A program made the translations under genes and the position numbers. Under the pieces are notes generated by a model. The model saw nothing but the letters and a program-made list of their open reading frames with translations. It was not told the DNA's origin and ran no database searches. A stretch of DNA of 64,000 bases from Gemmatimonadota bacterium (lineage in GTDB: Bacteria > Gemmatimonadota > Gemmatimonadetes > Gemmatimonadales > Gemmatimonadaceae), in contig JADJAD010000012.1 of assembly GCA_016704465.1 (NCBI GenBank), positions 136,040 through 200,039 on the forward strand, read 5' to 3'. Positions 1 through 7,574 of the stretch are shown piece by piece; within the stretch, counting starts at the first letter, position 1; every line of letters begins with the position of its first letter.

Positions 1-653
1 TTGGCGAAGCTCCCGACGCACTTCACGATTCCGAGATCCGAGGTTACGAAGCGGCAGTGTCGGTCTGCGTGGATGAGAGCCCAGCCGTACGATAGAAGCC
101 GCGGAGTCGCAGCCTGTATGTGGTTCTTCATGAACGCCAGCCAGAACCCCCGCCGAAGCTGGATCGACCATCCCTCCGCAAACTCACGTATCTCATCCAG
201 GTCCAACTCCGGACCGCCGTCCCGGATGACCGAGCGCTGGAATGAGGCCGGATCGCCAACTATGCCGTCCCGCCACTCGTCGAGTTCACTCTGTCCAAGC
301 GTCATCAAGAAGTCGCGCGTCTTAGGCACCCGGAGATCGCGAGACATGATGTATCGAGCCAACGACATGCGGTGAACGTCAGAGAGCGTGTCCTCTCGCA
401 AGAGCGTTGAGAGCGCGAGCGCGGCCGGTCCGTCTATCTCCGCCGCCAGCCACTCTTCGACCCCCTCAAGCGGGGTATCCGGATGATCGTCTCGGTACAA
501 ATCGGCCTCGAGTCCGACGTTGATGGGAGCTATCGCTTTCGGATTCGGTACAAGTGCGCCGGCTGAGTCGTAGGTAACAACGCGTTCGTCCTCACGTGCC
601 CACTTGGCGAGGTGAAACTGAGGAAAATAGTGGTGACGTCGGCTCTCGTTCAT
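1..653 (-). CDS. DUF4238-like protein, 3' part outside window
   Basis: The minus strand is open from an ATG at 653 to the window edge, giving about 217 residues. It begins MNESRRHHYFPQFHLAKWAR and soon has VVTYDSAG. The HHYxPQFxL-x-W opening, followed by a short beta-like segment and later an R-x-FxM-x-LGQ region, is the layout of the DUF4238 family, whose function is unknown. It lies downstream of the antitoxin and unknown gene on the same strand and may be co-transcribed with them. The C-terminus is missing. Family assignment is by recognition of the N-terminal motif only. Confidence 0.7.
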   Translation of the reverse strand, partial: MNESRRHHYFPQFHLAKWAREDERVVTYDSAGALVPNPKAIAPINVGLEADLYRDDHPDTPLEGVEEWLAAEIDGPAALALSTLLREDTLSDVHRMSLARYIMSRDLRVPKTRDFLMTLGQSELDEWRDGIVGDPASFQRSVIRDGGPELDLDEIREFAEGWSIQLRRGFWLAFMKNHIQAATPRLLSYGWALIHADRHCRFVTSDLGIVKCVGSFA

Positions 654-798
654 TTCTCGCTATGCAAGACTGAAATCATGCGACCTAACGAGTCCATCGG
701 GGACGTCGCCATGTACACCTTGTGCCGCGAATGCAGCACGATCAAGCAGAGAGCGACGCCCTGGCGATCAAGGAGGGCTTCGGTCATGACGCGAGCCC

Positions 799-1269
799 CT
801 ACTCCCCGTCGCCAAGCCAGATCCCGGCGATCCACTGCTCGATGACCGGGGCCCGGCCTGGGATCCGTAGGGCGTCCAGCGGCGACCGGCCACCGAGGCG
901 CGCTTGGGGCTGGATGAGCCACTCCCTCGTGCGGTTCTCATCGCCGAGGTAGTAGTCCTGCGCCATCGCGAGGATGTTCGCGAAGGGCGCCAGACGCCCC
1001 TGGAGGTCCGTGCCGTCGGGCGTCTGGCGGATCGCATGCTCGTTCGTACCAAGCATACCGGCGAGATCCGCGACCGAGACTCCCAGGGCGGCGGCGATCC
1101 GGAGGGCATGCCAGCGGCGGCTCTCCGGATCACGCAGAGGCTCGTCGCGGAGATCGAAGACGTCGGTGATGTGCCCCGTGGATTCGCCCGACCCGGACGT
1201 GCCAGCCGGCGCACCGGGCGCTCGCCCCTCGGGATGCGAGGACGTCGGGTTCTCAGCGGGGGTGTCCAT
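799..1269 (-). CDS. Xre/MbcA/ParS-type (DUF2384) antitoxin
   Basis: The protein has 156 residues. The first 40 are low-complexity and Pro/Ser-rich. A helix-turn-helix-like central part (RIAAALGVSVADLAGMLG) follows, then a C-terminal toxin-binding segment with LGGRSPLDAL and a final IAGIWLGDGE. That C-terminus is typical of Xre/MbcA/ParS antitoxins, which normally neutralise an adjacent RES-domain NAD-degrading toxin and repress their own operon. The ATG at 1269 follows a GAGG ribosome-binding site. No RES gene is visible beside it; the neighbours are a DUF4238-like gene and an unknown gene, so the partner is either non-canonical or lost. Confidence 0.8.
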   Translation of the reverse strand: MDTPAENPTSSHPEGRAPGAPAGTSGSGESTGHITDVFDLRDEPLRDPESRRWHALRIAAALGVSVADLAGMLGTNEHAIRQTPDGTDLQGRLAPFANILAMAQDYYLGDENRTREWLIQPQARLGGRSPLDALRIPGRAPVIEQWIAGIWLGDGE

Positions 1270-1364
1270 GAATCCTCGTTGACGTCAGAAGCACCGAACG
1301 ACGTGGCGGCACGCGGTTGCCCCGGCACCGCCACGTCCAGTCAGATCCAGACTTCCGTGCGGGT

Positions 1365-2066
1365 CTACAGGCCGTCCCAACCCAAGGCGATCTCACGACA
1401 GGCCGCCGCGATGTCGGCCCGACGACGCGCCTTCGCGTGCGGCGCCCGGGTGATGGCACCCGTGAACACGTCAAGCACGACGCAGTGCACGGGCGAGACG
1501 TTCACGCCCACTCCGGCGACGTGCTCGAGATGCCACTCCACGGCAGCGGCGATGTACTTCGCCGCATCCGGCGGGAGAGGTTCGATCTTGGAAAATCTGA
1601 GCTTGATCGCCCCGATCAACGGGTGCCCCTGGTCATCTCGACCGTGGAGTGTCAGCTCAGGGCGCACGCTGATGCCCACCTCCTGGATTCGAAGCTTCGG
1701 CGGCGAGGGGTGCCCCAATGCCGGCAGGAACCCTCCGAAGTCGAGGGAGCCCCAGACGGCCACGATGGCGTCGAGGGCGGCGATGCACAGGGTGCGGTTC
1801 TGGATCTCGTGTTCCGTGCCGCCCGCCTGGGCTGCCAGCCTCGCCCGTTCGCCTGCCAGGACGCGGAGACCATCCGTTCCGGCCGCGAGGGCGCGCCGGA
1901 GGGCACGCGAGGCGTCTTCGTACCGATTCGTCCGGAAGGTCTTTGGTCGTCGCTGCTGCTTGATGATCGTTTCCCGTCGGCCGGCGCGTGCGACCATATA
2001 GAGACCGAGCTGAGCGACCGAGATCCGCGGCGTGGCGCGGGGCGGGAATGGAAGGGGGGCGGTCAT
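1365..2066 (-). CDS. Conserved hypothetical protein
   Basis: The protein has 233 residues from the ATG at 2066, which has a good AGGAGG site seven bases upstream; an ATG at 2096 lacks this. The N-terminus carries a pattern RISVAQLGLYMVARAGRR, then an IIKQQRRPKTF and RYEDASRAL segment, which I associate with uncharacterised phage- or plasmid-borne proteins. The rest is a mixed alpha/beta protein with no catalytic motif I recognise. It is the first gene of a leftward run with the antitoxin at 799-1269, separated by about 95 bases. Function unknown. Confidence 0.7.
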   Translation of the reverse strand: MTAPLPFPPRATPRISVAQLGLYMVARAGRRETIIKQQRRPKTFRTNRYEDASRALRRALAAGTDGLRVLAGERARLAAQAGGTEHEIQNRTLCIAALDAIVAVWGSLDFGGFLPALGHPSPPKLRIQEVGISVRPELTLHGRDDQGHPLIGAIKLRFSKIEPLPPDAAKYIAAAVEWHLEHVAGVGVNVSPVHCVVLDVFTGAITRAPHAKARRRADIAAACREIALGWDGL

Positions 2067-2499
2067 GCGGCCTCCTGGCGGGAACTCGTCGGCCAATCCC
2101 CTTCATTCCGGATGTGATCCCCGTCGTTGACGGAGCTTGCGCAGCTTGACATGATTTCACCTCGTTGCGCGGACCGATGCCTAGACAGTAGCGACCCGCA
2201 GCGTGTTGTAGCCGATGGGCCATGCGCCCGTCGCTCGACAACGACCCTCGGTGAACGGTTCCAGCCGTTCGCCGAGGGTTTCGTCGTTGTGAGCGACTGT
2301 CGGCCAAGTGCACGGTACATCACTTAGTGAATTATGTCCAGTCCGTAAGCAGTGAGTGAACCGCAAGTAGCAGTCAATCAATGACTTGCGATGTTGAATT
2401 TCGATTCTTTTGCGGTAGAAATACTAACATCTCTTCGTATTCTCTTCGTCCCGAGAAGAGAACCCGAAGATCGAAGTTCGATTTGACCGTTTCTCGGAT
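2067..2499. other. Intergenic, AT-richer, with hairpin and palindrome
   Basis: No gene is visible in these 430 bases. The stretch contains a long hairpin (listed separately at 2230-2297), an 11-base palindrome TCACTTAGTGA at 2320-2330, and then about 130 bases that are clearly richer in A and T than the surroundings. It separates the leftward pseudogene at 2500 from the leftward gene starting at 2066. A promoter for the latter is likely here but I cannot place it. Confidence 0.5.
2230..2297. terminator. Long interrupted hairpin, possible terminator
   Basis: GTCGCTC (2230-2236) pairs with GAGCGAC (2291-2297), ACAACGA (2238-2244) with TCGTTGT (2284-2290), and CCCTCGGTGAACGG (2245-2258) with CCGTTCGCCGAGGG (2265-2278), allowing one G-U pair around a six-base loop. 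This gives about 28 pairs with small bulges. It sits downstream of the leftward pseudogene, so a terminator is plausible. There is no long T tract, so a structured RNA or element end is also possible. Confidence 0.45.
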
Positions 2500-3171
2500 T
2501 CACTCGACCGGAGCGATTCCGTGCTTTCGTCGAGCTGCATCGACGATCATCGCGACGATCTCTGGATCGCTGGAGATCTCGAACGCTTCCCCATTCGGGT
2601 CGACGGCGTAGACGGTCCCGTCCGGCCAACCGACCAACCTGCCGGCCGAACTTCTAGATGCGTCTGGCTGAAGCCCGACGGTCTCGAGCGCGTCCGCCGG
2701 CCCGCCACCGAAGATCCAGGTGGCGCCCTTCTCGAGGTCGTCCTCGACGGCTTGGGGCTCGGTACGCCGTGCCCCCATCGCGAAGTCGGCGTGAAAGGCG
2801 AGTTCGCCGGCACGCTGCATCAGCATGAACAGGAAGTCGGCGATCAGGAGGTCGGTGTCGAGCGGCCCCTCCTGTGGAGCGCATGAGCGACCGGAATCGC
2901 TGGGCGGCGCGGGCCAGGTCGGCCTCGTGCGCTTCCTGCAGCGCGGGTGTCCGCCACGACACCGTCACCCGATGCGGCTCATCGAAGAGGATGTACCCGT
3001 CGGAGACGGAGGCGACCGGGAGGACGCGATGCATGAGGGTGCCCGCGAACCGAAGGCCCATCCGAGCGACCGGTCTCCCAATCAACGAGTCCTGTCCGGA
3101 GGGGGGGCCCGGAAGTGCCTGAATCGAGGAGAGGCGAGCCACCAGTCGTCGTACGCAGCGAGAATCGGCAT
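2500..3171 (-). pseudogene. Frameshifted hypothetical gene
   Basis: Three overlapping leftward reading frames look like pieces of one protein. The first begins MPILAAYDDWWLASPRF (ATG at 3171) and loses frame at the G7 run near 3105. The second continues through SLIGRPVARMGLRFAGTLM and ends its coding character near 2870. The third gives PLDTDLLIADFLFMLMQRAG through to EISSDPEIVAMIVDAARRK and a stop at 2500. The joined product would be about 220 residues; I do not recognise the family. One break is at a homopolymer, so a consensus error is as likely as true decay. Confidence 0.55.
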
Positions 3172-3351
3172 GCCGCGAAGGTAGCCGCGCCCTCCGACAG
3201 GTGCACGCTCCCTATCAACAGCATCTCGAAGCCAAAGGGGGCTGCCGCAGCCTAGCGACAGCAGCGCCCCGTTGATCAACGCTCCGTCATTTCACTACCA
3301 CCACGTCGTTCGTCCAAGGAGCCTCTCGCGAACGCCGGTGGCGACCGAACG

Positions 3352-4026
3352 TTAGATGCGTGCGACGGTGAGCGACCGAATGCCCCAGTCGGAGACGGCA
3401 ACGTGGGCAGAGTTCAGCGCGTCTCGCACGAGCGCGTCGCGAATGGGCTGCGGGGCCGTGCACGCTTCGTGGCGCAGCTTGGTCGCCAACTCCATCGCGA
3501 GTGCCCGATCCGCGGCCGACGCCCACGCGGCGGTCGACATCTGTTCCGTTTCCTCCAAGAGCTCGCGAAACCATGTGGTGTTGGGATGCCACTGCGCGAG
3601 GAAGTCCTGCATCACGTTCGGCAAGAACCACGGGCCGTGCGGCAACGAGGCGAAGTAGGTGGCCACCGCCTCGAGTCCCTCCAAACTCACACACATCGCA
3701 TCCACGGCCGAGTGAGTGCCGTCCGGGGCGGTACGCGGGTGCCGAAGCACGGCGGCGCTGGCGTCGTCCACACACAGGGGGCGCGGCGTCACCGCGAAGC
3801 AAATGGTCATGAGCGCGGACAGGCGCCGATGCTGTCTCATGGACAAGCGACGCGTCCGCGTACGCGTCAGGTTGGCCACCAGCGCGTCGTACTCGTGCGG
3901 GTGCAGCGACCAGTTGTCCATGGAAAGCGGCACCGTTTCGTGATAGAGCGCGAGTTCCTCGTAACAGAGAGTGGCGGAGAACGGGCGGGGAAGCGGCATT
4001 GCACGCATTGCGGAAGCGGAGGGCAT
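3352..4026 (-). CDS. Hypothetical protein
   Basis: The protein has 224 residues, with balanced composition and uninterrupted frame, so it is probably a real gene. It is mostly helical by appearance, with an Arg-rich stretch (NLTRTRTRRLSMRQHRRL) near residues 50-70 and a Trp-rich middle (GPWFLPNVMQDFLAQWH). No signal peptide, membrane helix or catalytic motif is evident. Further ATG codons lie at residues 7 and 10, so the exact start is uncertain. It is transcribed toward the decayed gene at 2500. Function unknown. Confidence 0.6.
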   Translation of the reverse strand: MPSASAMRAMPLPRPFSATLCYEELALYHETVPLSMDNWSLHPHEYDALVANLTRTRTRRLSMRQHRRLSALMTICFAVTPRPLCVDDASAAVLRHPRTAPDGTHSAVDAMCVSLEGLEAVATYFASLPHGPWFLPNVMQDFLAQWHPNTTWFRELLEETEQMSTAAWASAADRALAMELATKLRHEACTAPQPIRDALVRDALNSAHVAVSDWGIRSLTVARI

Positions 4027-4179
4027 TAGGTCACACGGCGAAAGAGGGACGACCGACAGACGGCGAGGATCGACGCAGGGGCGCGCTCGACCTCACGCAT
4101 CCTGATCGGAGAGTAGGGATCGCGTCGATGGTGCGCCGCTCCGACGCCGGGTGGTCCCACCTCCGCCCGCTCATTGACC

Positions 4180-4404
4180 TTATTCGCTCGTAGTCCGCTG
4201 GCGACGCCACGCCGCAACGGCCTCCTCCACCAACTGGCTGACGCTCGTCTCCAAGTCCACCGCCGCCAACTTCAATTCACGGATCATCTCGGGCGGCAGA
4301 TAGAGGAGCACTTGCTGCCGCCCGTCGGCCAGCACGCGCTTGCGGCTCCGTCCGGCGGGTGGCGGCGTCTCGTCGGCCTGAGAGGCGGTGGGCTTTCGTG
4401 GCAT
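4180..4404 (-). CDS. Ribbon-helix-helix DNA-binding protein
   Basis: The protein has 74 residues from the ATG at 4404; the frame is open further upstream but the start at 4404 gives the usual compact size. After a basic, Ser/Pro-rich N-terminus comes the pattern QQVLLYLPPEMIRELKLAAV then SVSQLVEEAVAAW. That is the beta strand plus two helices of CopG/ParG-like ribbon-helix-helix repressors. About 80 bases upstream lies a repetitive CTAG operator-like site that also covers the likely promoter of the divergent nuclease gene. It probably represses that promoter, its own, or both. Confidence 0.75.
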   Translation of the reverse strand: MPRKPTASQADETPPPAGRSRKRVLADGRQQVLLYLPPEMIRELKLAAVDLETSVSQLVEEAVAAWRRQRTTSE

Positions 4405-4476
4405 ATGGCCACAGTATCGCGGCGACACCGTGCACGCCACGCGCACGTGCATTCAAGGGAAATGCAAACATTCCTC

Positions 4477-4505
4477 TTGACGCTAGTACACTAGCATGCT
4501 AGTGT
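4477..4505. promoter_or_regulatory. Operator-like CTAG repeat over a promoter
   Basis: ACACTAGCATGCTAGTGT at 4488-4505 is a perfect 18-base palindrome. Three CTAG cores at 4483, 4491 and 4499 are spaced exactly eight bases apart. A TTGAC -35-like sequence starts at 4477 and a weak -10 (TAGTGT) lies at 4500, overlapping the palindrome. Closely spaced short repeats are typical of ribbon-helix-helix repressor sites, and such a gene starts 80 bases away. Confidence 0.6.
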
Positions 4506-4581
4506 AACCCTCGCGAGCGGTCGACGCTGTGGCGCTCCTGATGCCCGTCGTTCGAACTCATCCCCACGCCCTAGGAGGCGC

Positions 4582-5640
4582 ATGGCCCCATCGAGTTCCT
4601 CCCACGAGTTGCTATTGGAACACGTCTCGTTGTCGCGCCTCCAGCGCCGCGCGCGTTGCGAACGCATGGACTGGTGGCAGACGGAGGGCGCCCGCGGCGG
4701 CTATCGTCGCGATGCGACGCCCGAGGCACGCTTGGCCTACGCGCTGAAGAAACTCACCTCACTGCCGGCGGTCATCGGGGAGGCCATCCATCATGCCGCC
4801 GCGTGGCGCGCCCGGTGCGTCCGCGACGGCATGCGTCCGCCGACGTTCGACGAGCTGTTCGCGATGGTGCGGGACCGGCTCAATGCCGCGGTCTGCTCCC
4901 GGAACGTCGAACGCTTCCTCGAACGTCCGGGCGAGAGCGTCATGCTGCGCGAAGTCTACTTTTCCGAGTGGCCGGACCGGCGCATCCCGTCGGAGCTCGT
5001 CACCGCGACGCGTACCAAGGTCGAGTTGCTCCTGCGGGCGATGGTCACACACCCGGTGTGGGAGGAGTTGGCCCGTTGCGGTCGCGGCGAGATTCTGCTC
5101 TGTGACTCGCTCGACGCCTTGGAGATCGAGGTGAATGGATCGCCGGTGCGCGTGTATGCGGCGCCGGACCTGGTCTGGATCTCGAACGAGCGGCAGGACG
5201 TGCCGGGATTCGGGGTACCGCTCCTGCCCCCGGTGGTGACAATCCTCGACTGGAAGTCGGGCCGTGCCAACGCCGCAGAGGAGCAGGGACGTGCGCAGCT
5301 CGCCGTCTACGCCTGGTGGGCGAGCCACAAGCTGGCGTTACCCGTCATGCCCAGCGCCTTTGTGGGGCGGATCGCGAACCTCGGCGCGGTGGCACCGCAA
5401 GATCACGACTGTCAGTTCGTGCTGCACGCGGAAGACGTCCATCGCGGTAGGCGCCTCATCGGCGACGCGGCGGCGGCGATCCTCGCGGCTCGGGCGCCGG
5501 ACGGCACGCTCCCGATGGAGGAGACCGCACGGAGTCCGACCGCCTGTCACTGGTGTCCCTTCACCCCCGTCTGTCGGGACACGGCCCCGGGTGCGGCGAC
5601 CGCTCCGCATGCGACGGAACTGCTGCCCCCCGCCGCGTAG
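4582..5640 (+). CDS. Cas4/RecB-like PD-(D/E)XK nuclease with Fe-S cysteines
   Basis: The protein has 352 residues; the ATG follows AGGAGG at ideal spacing. Visible motifs are a RecB-type His in GEAIHHAA (about residue 70), PDLV with Asp196, ILDWKSG with Asp223 and Lys225, and QLAVYAWW (about 239). These are the motifs of the PD-(D/E)XK nuclease core. Cys26 in the N-terminus and C-x2-C-x5-C at 322-331 match the four-cysteine 4Fe-4S arrangement of Cas4 and AddB nucleases. No cas1 or cas2 is nearby; the neighbours are an XRE regulator and a Mu/TnsB-type transposase system, so a role in transposition or plasmid processing is more likely than CRISPR adaptation. That role is inference. Confidence 0.75.
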   Translation: MAPSSSSHELLLEHVSLSRLQRRARCERMDWWQTEGARGGYRRDATPEARLAYALKKLTSLPAVIGEAIHHAAAWRARCVRDGMRPPTFDELFAMVRDRLNAAVCSRNVERFLERPGESVMLREVYFSEWPDRRIPSELVTATRTKVELLLRAMVTHPVWEELARCGRGEILLCDSLDALEIEVNGSPVRVYAAPDLVWISNERQDVPGFGVPLLPPVVTILDWKSGRANAAEEQGRAQLAVYAWWASHKLALPVMPSAFVGRIANLGAVAPQDHDCQFVLHAEDVHRGRRLIGDAAAAILAARAPDGTLPMEETARSPTACHWCPFTPVCRDTAPGAATAPHATELLPPAA

Positions 5641-5760
5641 CGAGCCGAGCGACCCACGTGCTTCGCACTCCTCGACACCAAAGTGGGCGCCGCGGGAGTT
5701 GCCACGCGGCGCTCGCCATACTCATGAACCCCGAGCACCTGCGAAATGCGCATCGCACGG

Positions 5761-6171
5761 TCACGTCGCGGACGACGCGGGCAAGATCCCGATTGGCGGC
5801 TGGCGAAAGTAGGCCGTACGCACGCGTCCCAAACAGACGATGGCCCAGCGCTCCGGCGTCGGAGGGGTGAACAGCCCGGCCAGATCTGCCGGACTCCGGC
5901 GGTACGCCCGCGCGCACGCGAGCAACTCGACGGCGTCGACGCGACGGAAGCCGTTCTCCACCCGAGAAAGGGCCTCCTGCCGGAGCCCCAGCCGTTGCGC
6001 GGCAAGCGTCTGGGTGAAACCGCGCCGGGTCCCGAAGGGTGCGCGCCGCCGCCATTCCCGCAGTTGCACGCCGATCCACACCTGCCAGCGCACGGCCTCG
6101 ACCCCTCGACCCGGTTCAATTGGTGGCCATGGTCGCCGTTTCGGCGATTCACGGCGCGACGTCGCGGACAT
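5761..6171 (-). CDS. XRE-family transcriptional regulator
   Basis: The protein has 136 residues from the ATG at 6171. The central part GFTQTLAAQRLGLRQEALSR then VENGFRRVDAVELLACARAY is a classic XRE helix-turn-helix with the E-x-G turn. A C-terminal tail of about 45 residues (SPADLAGLF, then ERWAIVCLG) has no known domain. It is divergent from the transposase operon across about 155 bases of AT-richer DNA and converges on the nuclease gene. It is a reasonable candidate repressor of the transposase operon, by position only. Confidence 0.75.
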   Translation of the reverse strand: MSATSRRESPKRRPWPPIEPGRGVEAVRWQVWIGVQLREWRRRAPFGTRRGFTQTLAAQRLGLRQEALSRVENGFRRVDAVELLACARAYRRSPADLAGLFTPPTPERWAIVCLGRVRTAYFRQPPIGILPASSAT

Positions 6172-6326
6172 CACGTCCTCCGTTGATTCCGACACTCGAT
6201 CCAGACCCGCGAGTCGTGGCGTCGCAGGCTGCCAAACAAACTTATGTGATAAACGCAAATAATGTGGGCGGCTTTTCCTCGCTGCCGCACGCTCTCACAA
6301 CACCCTTGCCCACACGGTCATCGCAC
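6172..6326. promoter_or_regulatory. Divergent promoter region of regulator and transposase
   Basis: This intergenic stretch separates the leftward XRE gene from the rightward transposase reading frame. It includes an AT-rich core near 6233-6265 (AACTTATGTGATAAACGC then AAATAATGTG) in which a TATGTG/AATGTG sequence is repeated. Promoters and the regulator's operator are expected here; no confident -35/-10 pair was placed. Confidence 0.4.
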
Positions 6327-7574
6327 ATGACGCAGGACAGAGAGCATCACACGTCGGCCGTCGACAAGCCGGGAGCTGCTGAACCGGTCGGCTGCCGGGT
6401 CGAAGCGTCGACCGCCGCCTATGCGGGAACACTCGCGGTACCAACCGGTGATTCCGAGGCCTCGCGGCCTATGAGGAATTACGTCGACGACTCCCACGCG
6501 GCGACGTCGCGGGCGGAAGGCGTCGCGGAGTACCGCACGCCCGCAGACGAAGTGCAGCCCCCGTCACCCCATGCACTGGCGATTCTCCCATCGACTCAGG
6601 TCACGTCGCACGCTCCGTTCGTGGGCGTCGTCCATGATTCCGACTCGCTGGAGGCCCGCGTGGCGGCCGCGCCACCCGCACCGGTGATCGGGCGGCGGCG
6701 CAATCGGCGCCGGAACGTCGAAGCACGTGCCACTGAGCGCATCGGCCGCCAGCGTGTCCTCCACGCGACCACGCTGGTGCACGCCGTGGCGGCCCGATTG
6801 CGCGCAGGGGGCCTCCTGTCGGACGCAGCGCTACTCTCACTGCGCGCGCTCCTGAAGCGCGGGGCGCGGCGTCAGCCCGTGAGCGCGGCGGCGTTCGACG
6901 ACGTGGAACGCGAGTTCCGGGCCCGAGCGACCGAGTTGGCGGCGCAGCTCCCCGATCCCGAGCTCGCCCTGCGAGAGGCGCATCGCCTCGCCGATGAACG
7001 CTGCGAGGACGTCGACCGCCGAAAGACTGCGCAGAGCGGTCGCCGCAAGAGTCGTGGGCACATGCGCGTCGTGCGCGCGCAGATGCGGGCGGAGGGTCAG
7101 GTCGTCCTCGCTGCGCTGACCAACGAGCAAGTGGATGTCCTCGAGAAACGCCAACGGGTATTGCATGCCGATGGCTCGCGGCGCCTCATGGACTGTCGCG
7201 TGCGTGGAGGCGGGGATCACGGCGTCGAAGGCCGCCGTGTACCGCTGGCGAAAGGCCTTCGAACGGTCCGGCATCGAAGGGCTCGTGGATCGGCGTGTGC
7301 TCAACGGACGCGCCGGCGTGTCGCTCGAAATCCGGACATTGGCACGAGCCGCATGGCGCCAATGTCCCAATGGGAAGTCGGGCAGTGTGTACGCGGTCCT
7401 CAAGGAGAAATGCGCGGCGGCAGGAGTCGTCGTGCCAAGCTACGGCTGGCTGACGGACTTCATCCGATACGAGATCCCTGCAGACGAGAAGATCGTGCGG
7501 GACGACGGCATGGTGGAGTGGCGCCGGCAAGCGGCCCCCCGTCACACCGTCGAGCGCGCGGACGTCGCCAATGA
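6327..7574 (+). CDS. N-terminal part of TnsB/Mu-type transposase (frame broken)
   Basis: The frame opens at ATG 6327. The first 85 residues are of low complexity; then come Arg-rich, helical segments (IGRRRNRRRNVEARATERIG; AAFDDVEREFRARATELAAQ). From about residue 270 the sequence ALTNEQVDVLEKRQRVLHA looks like the helix that precedes the first DNA-binding domain of TniA/TnsB transposases. Coding character ends near 7170; the remaining residues up to the stop at 7574 look out of frame. Skipping one base at 7170 would join it smoothly to MARGASWTVACVEAGITASK of the next entry. The two are therefore probably one protein, separated by an error, a mutation or a +1 shift. Confidence 0.55.
   Translation: MTQDREHHTSAVDKPGAAEPVGCRVEASTAAYAGTLAVPTGDSEASRPMRNYVDDSHAATSRAEGVAEYRTPADEVQPPSPHALAILPSTQVTSHAPFVGVVHDSDSLEARVAAAPPAPVIGRRRNRRRNVEARATERIGRQRVLHATTLVHAVAARLRAGGLLSDAALLSLRALLKRGARRQPVSAAAFDDVEREFRARATELAAQLPDPELALREAHRLADERCEDVDRRKTAQSGRRKSRGHMRVVRAQMRAEGQVVLAALTNEQVDVLEKRQRVLHADGSRRLMDCRVRGGGDHGVEGRRVPLAKGLRTVRHRRARGSACAQRTRRRVARNPDIGTSRMAPMSQWEVGQCVRGPQGEMRGGRSRRAKLRLADGLHPIRDPCRREDRAGRRHGGVAPASGPPSHRRARGRRQ

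Noticed and set aside
1..375. Plus-strand frame at the window start
   Set aside because: It is the antisense of the DUF4238-like gene, whose HHYxPQFxL motif is convincing.
4582..5640. Cas4-like nuclease as evidence of CRISPR
   Set aside because: No cas1, cas2, effector or repeat array in the window; the neighbours are transposition genes.
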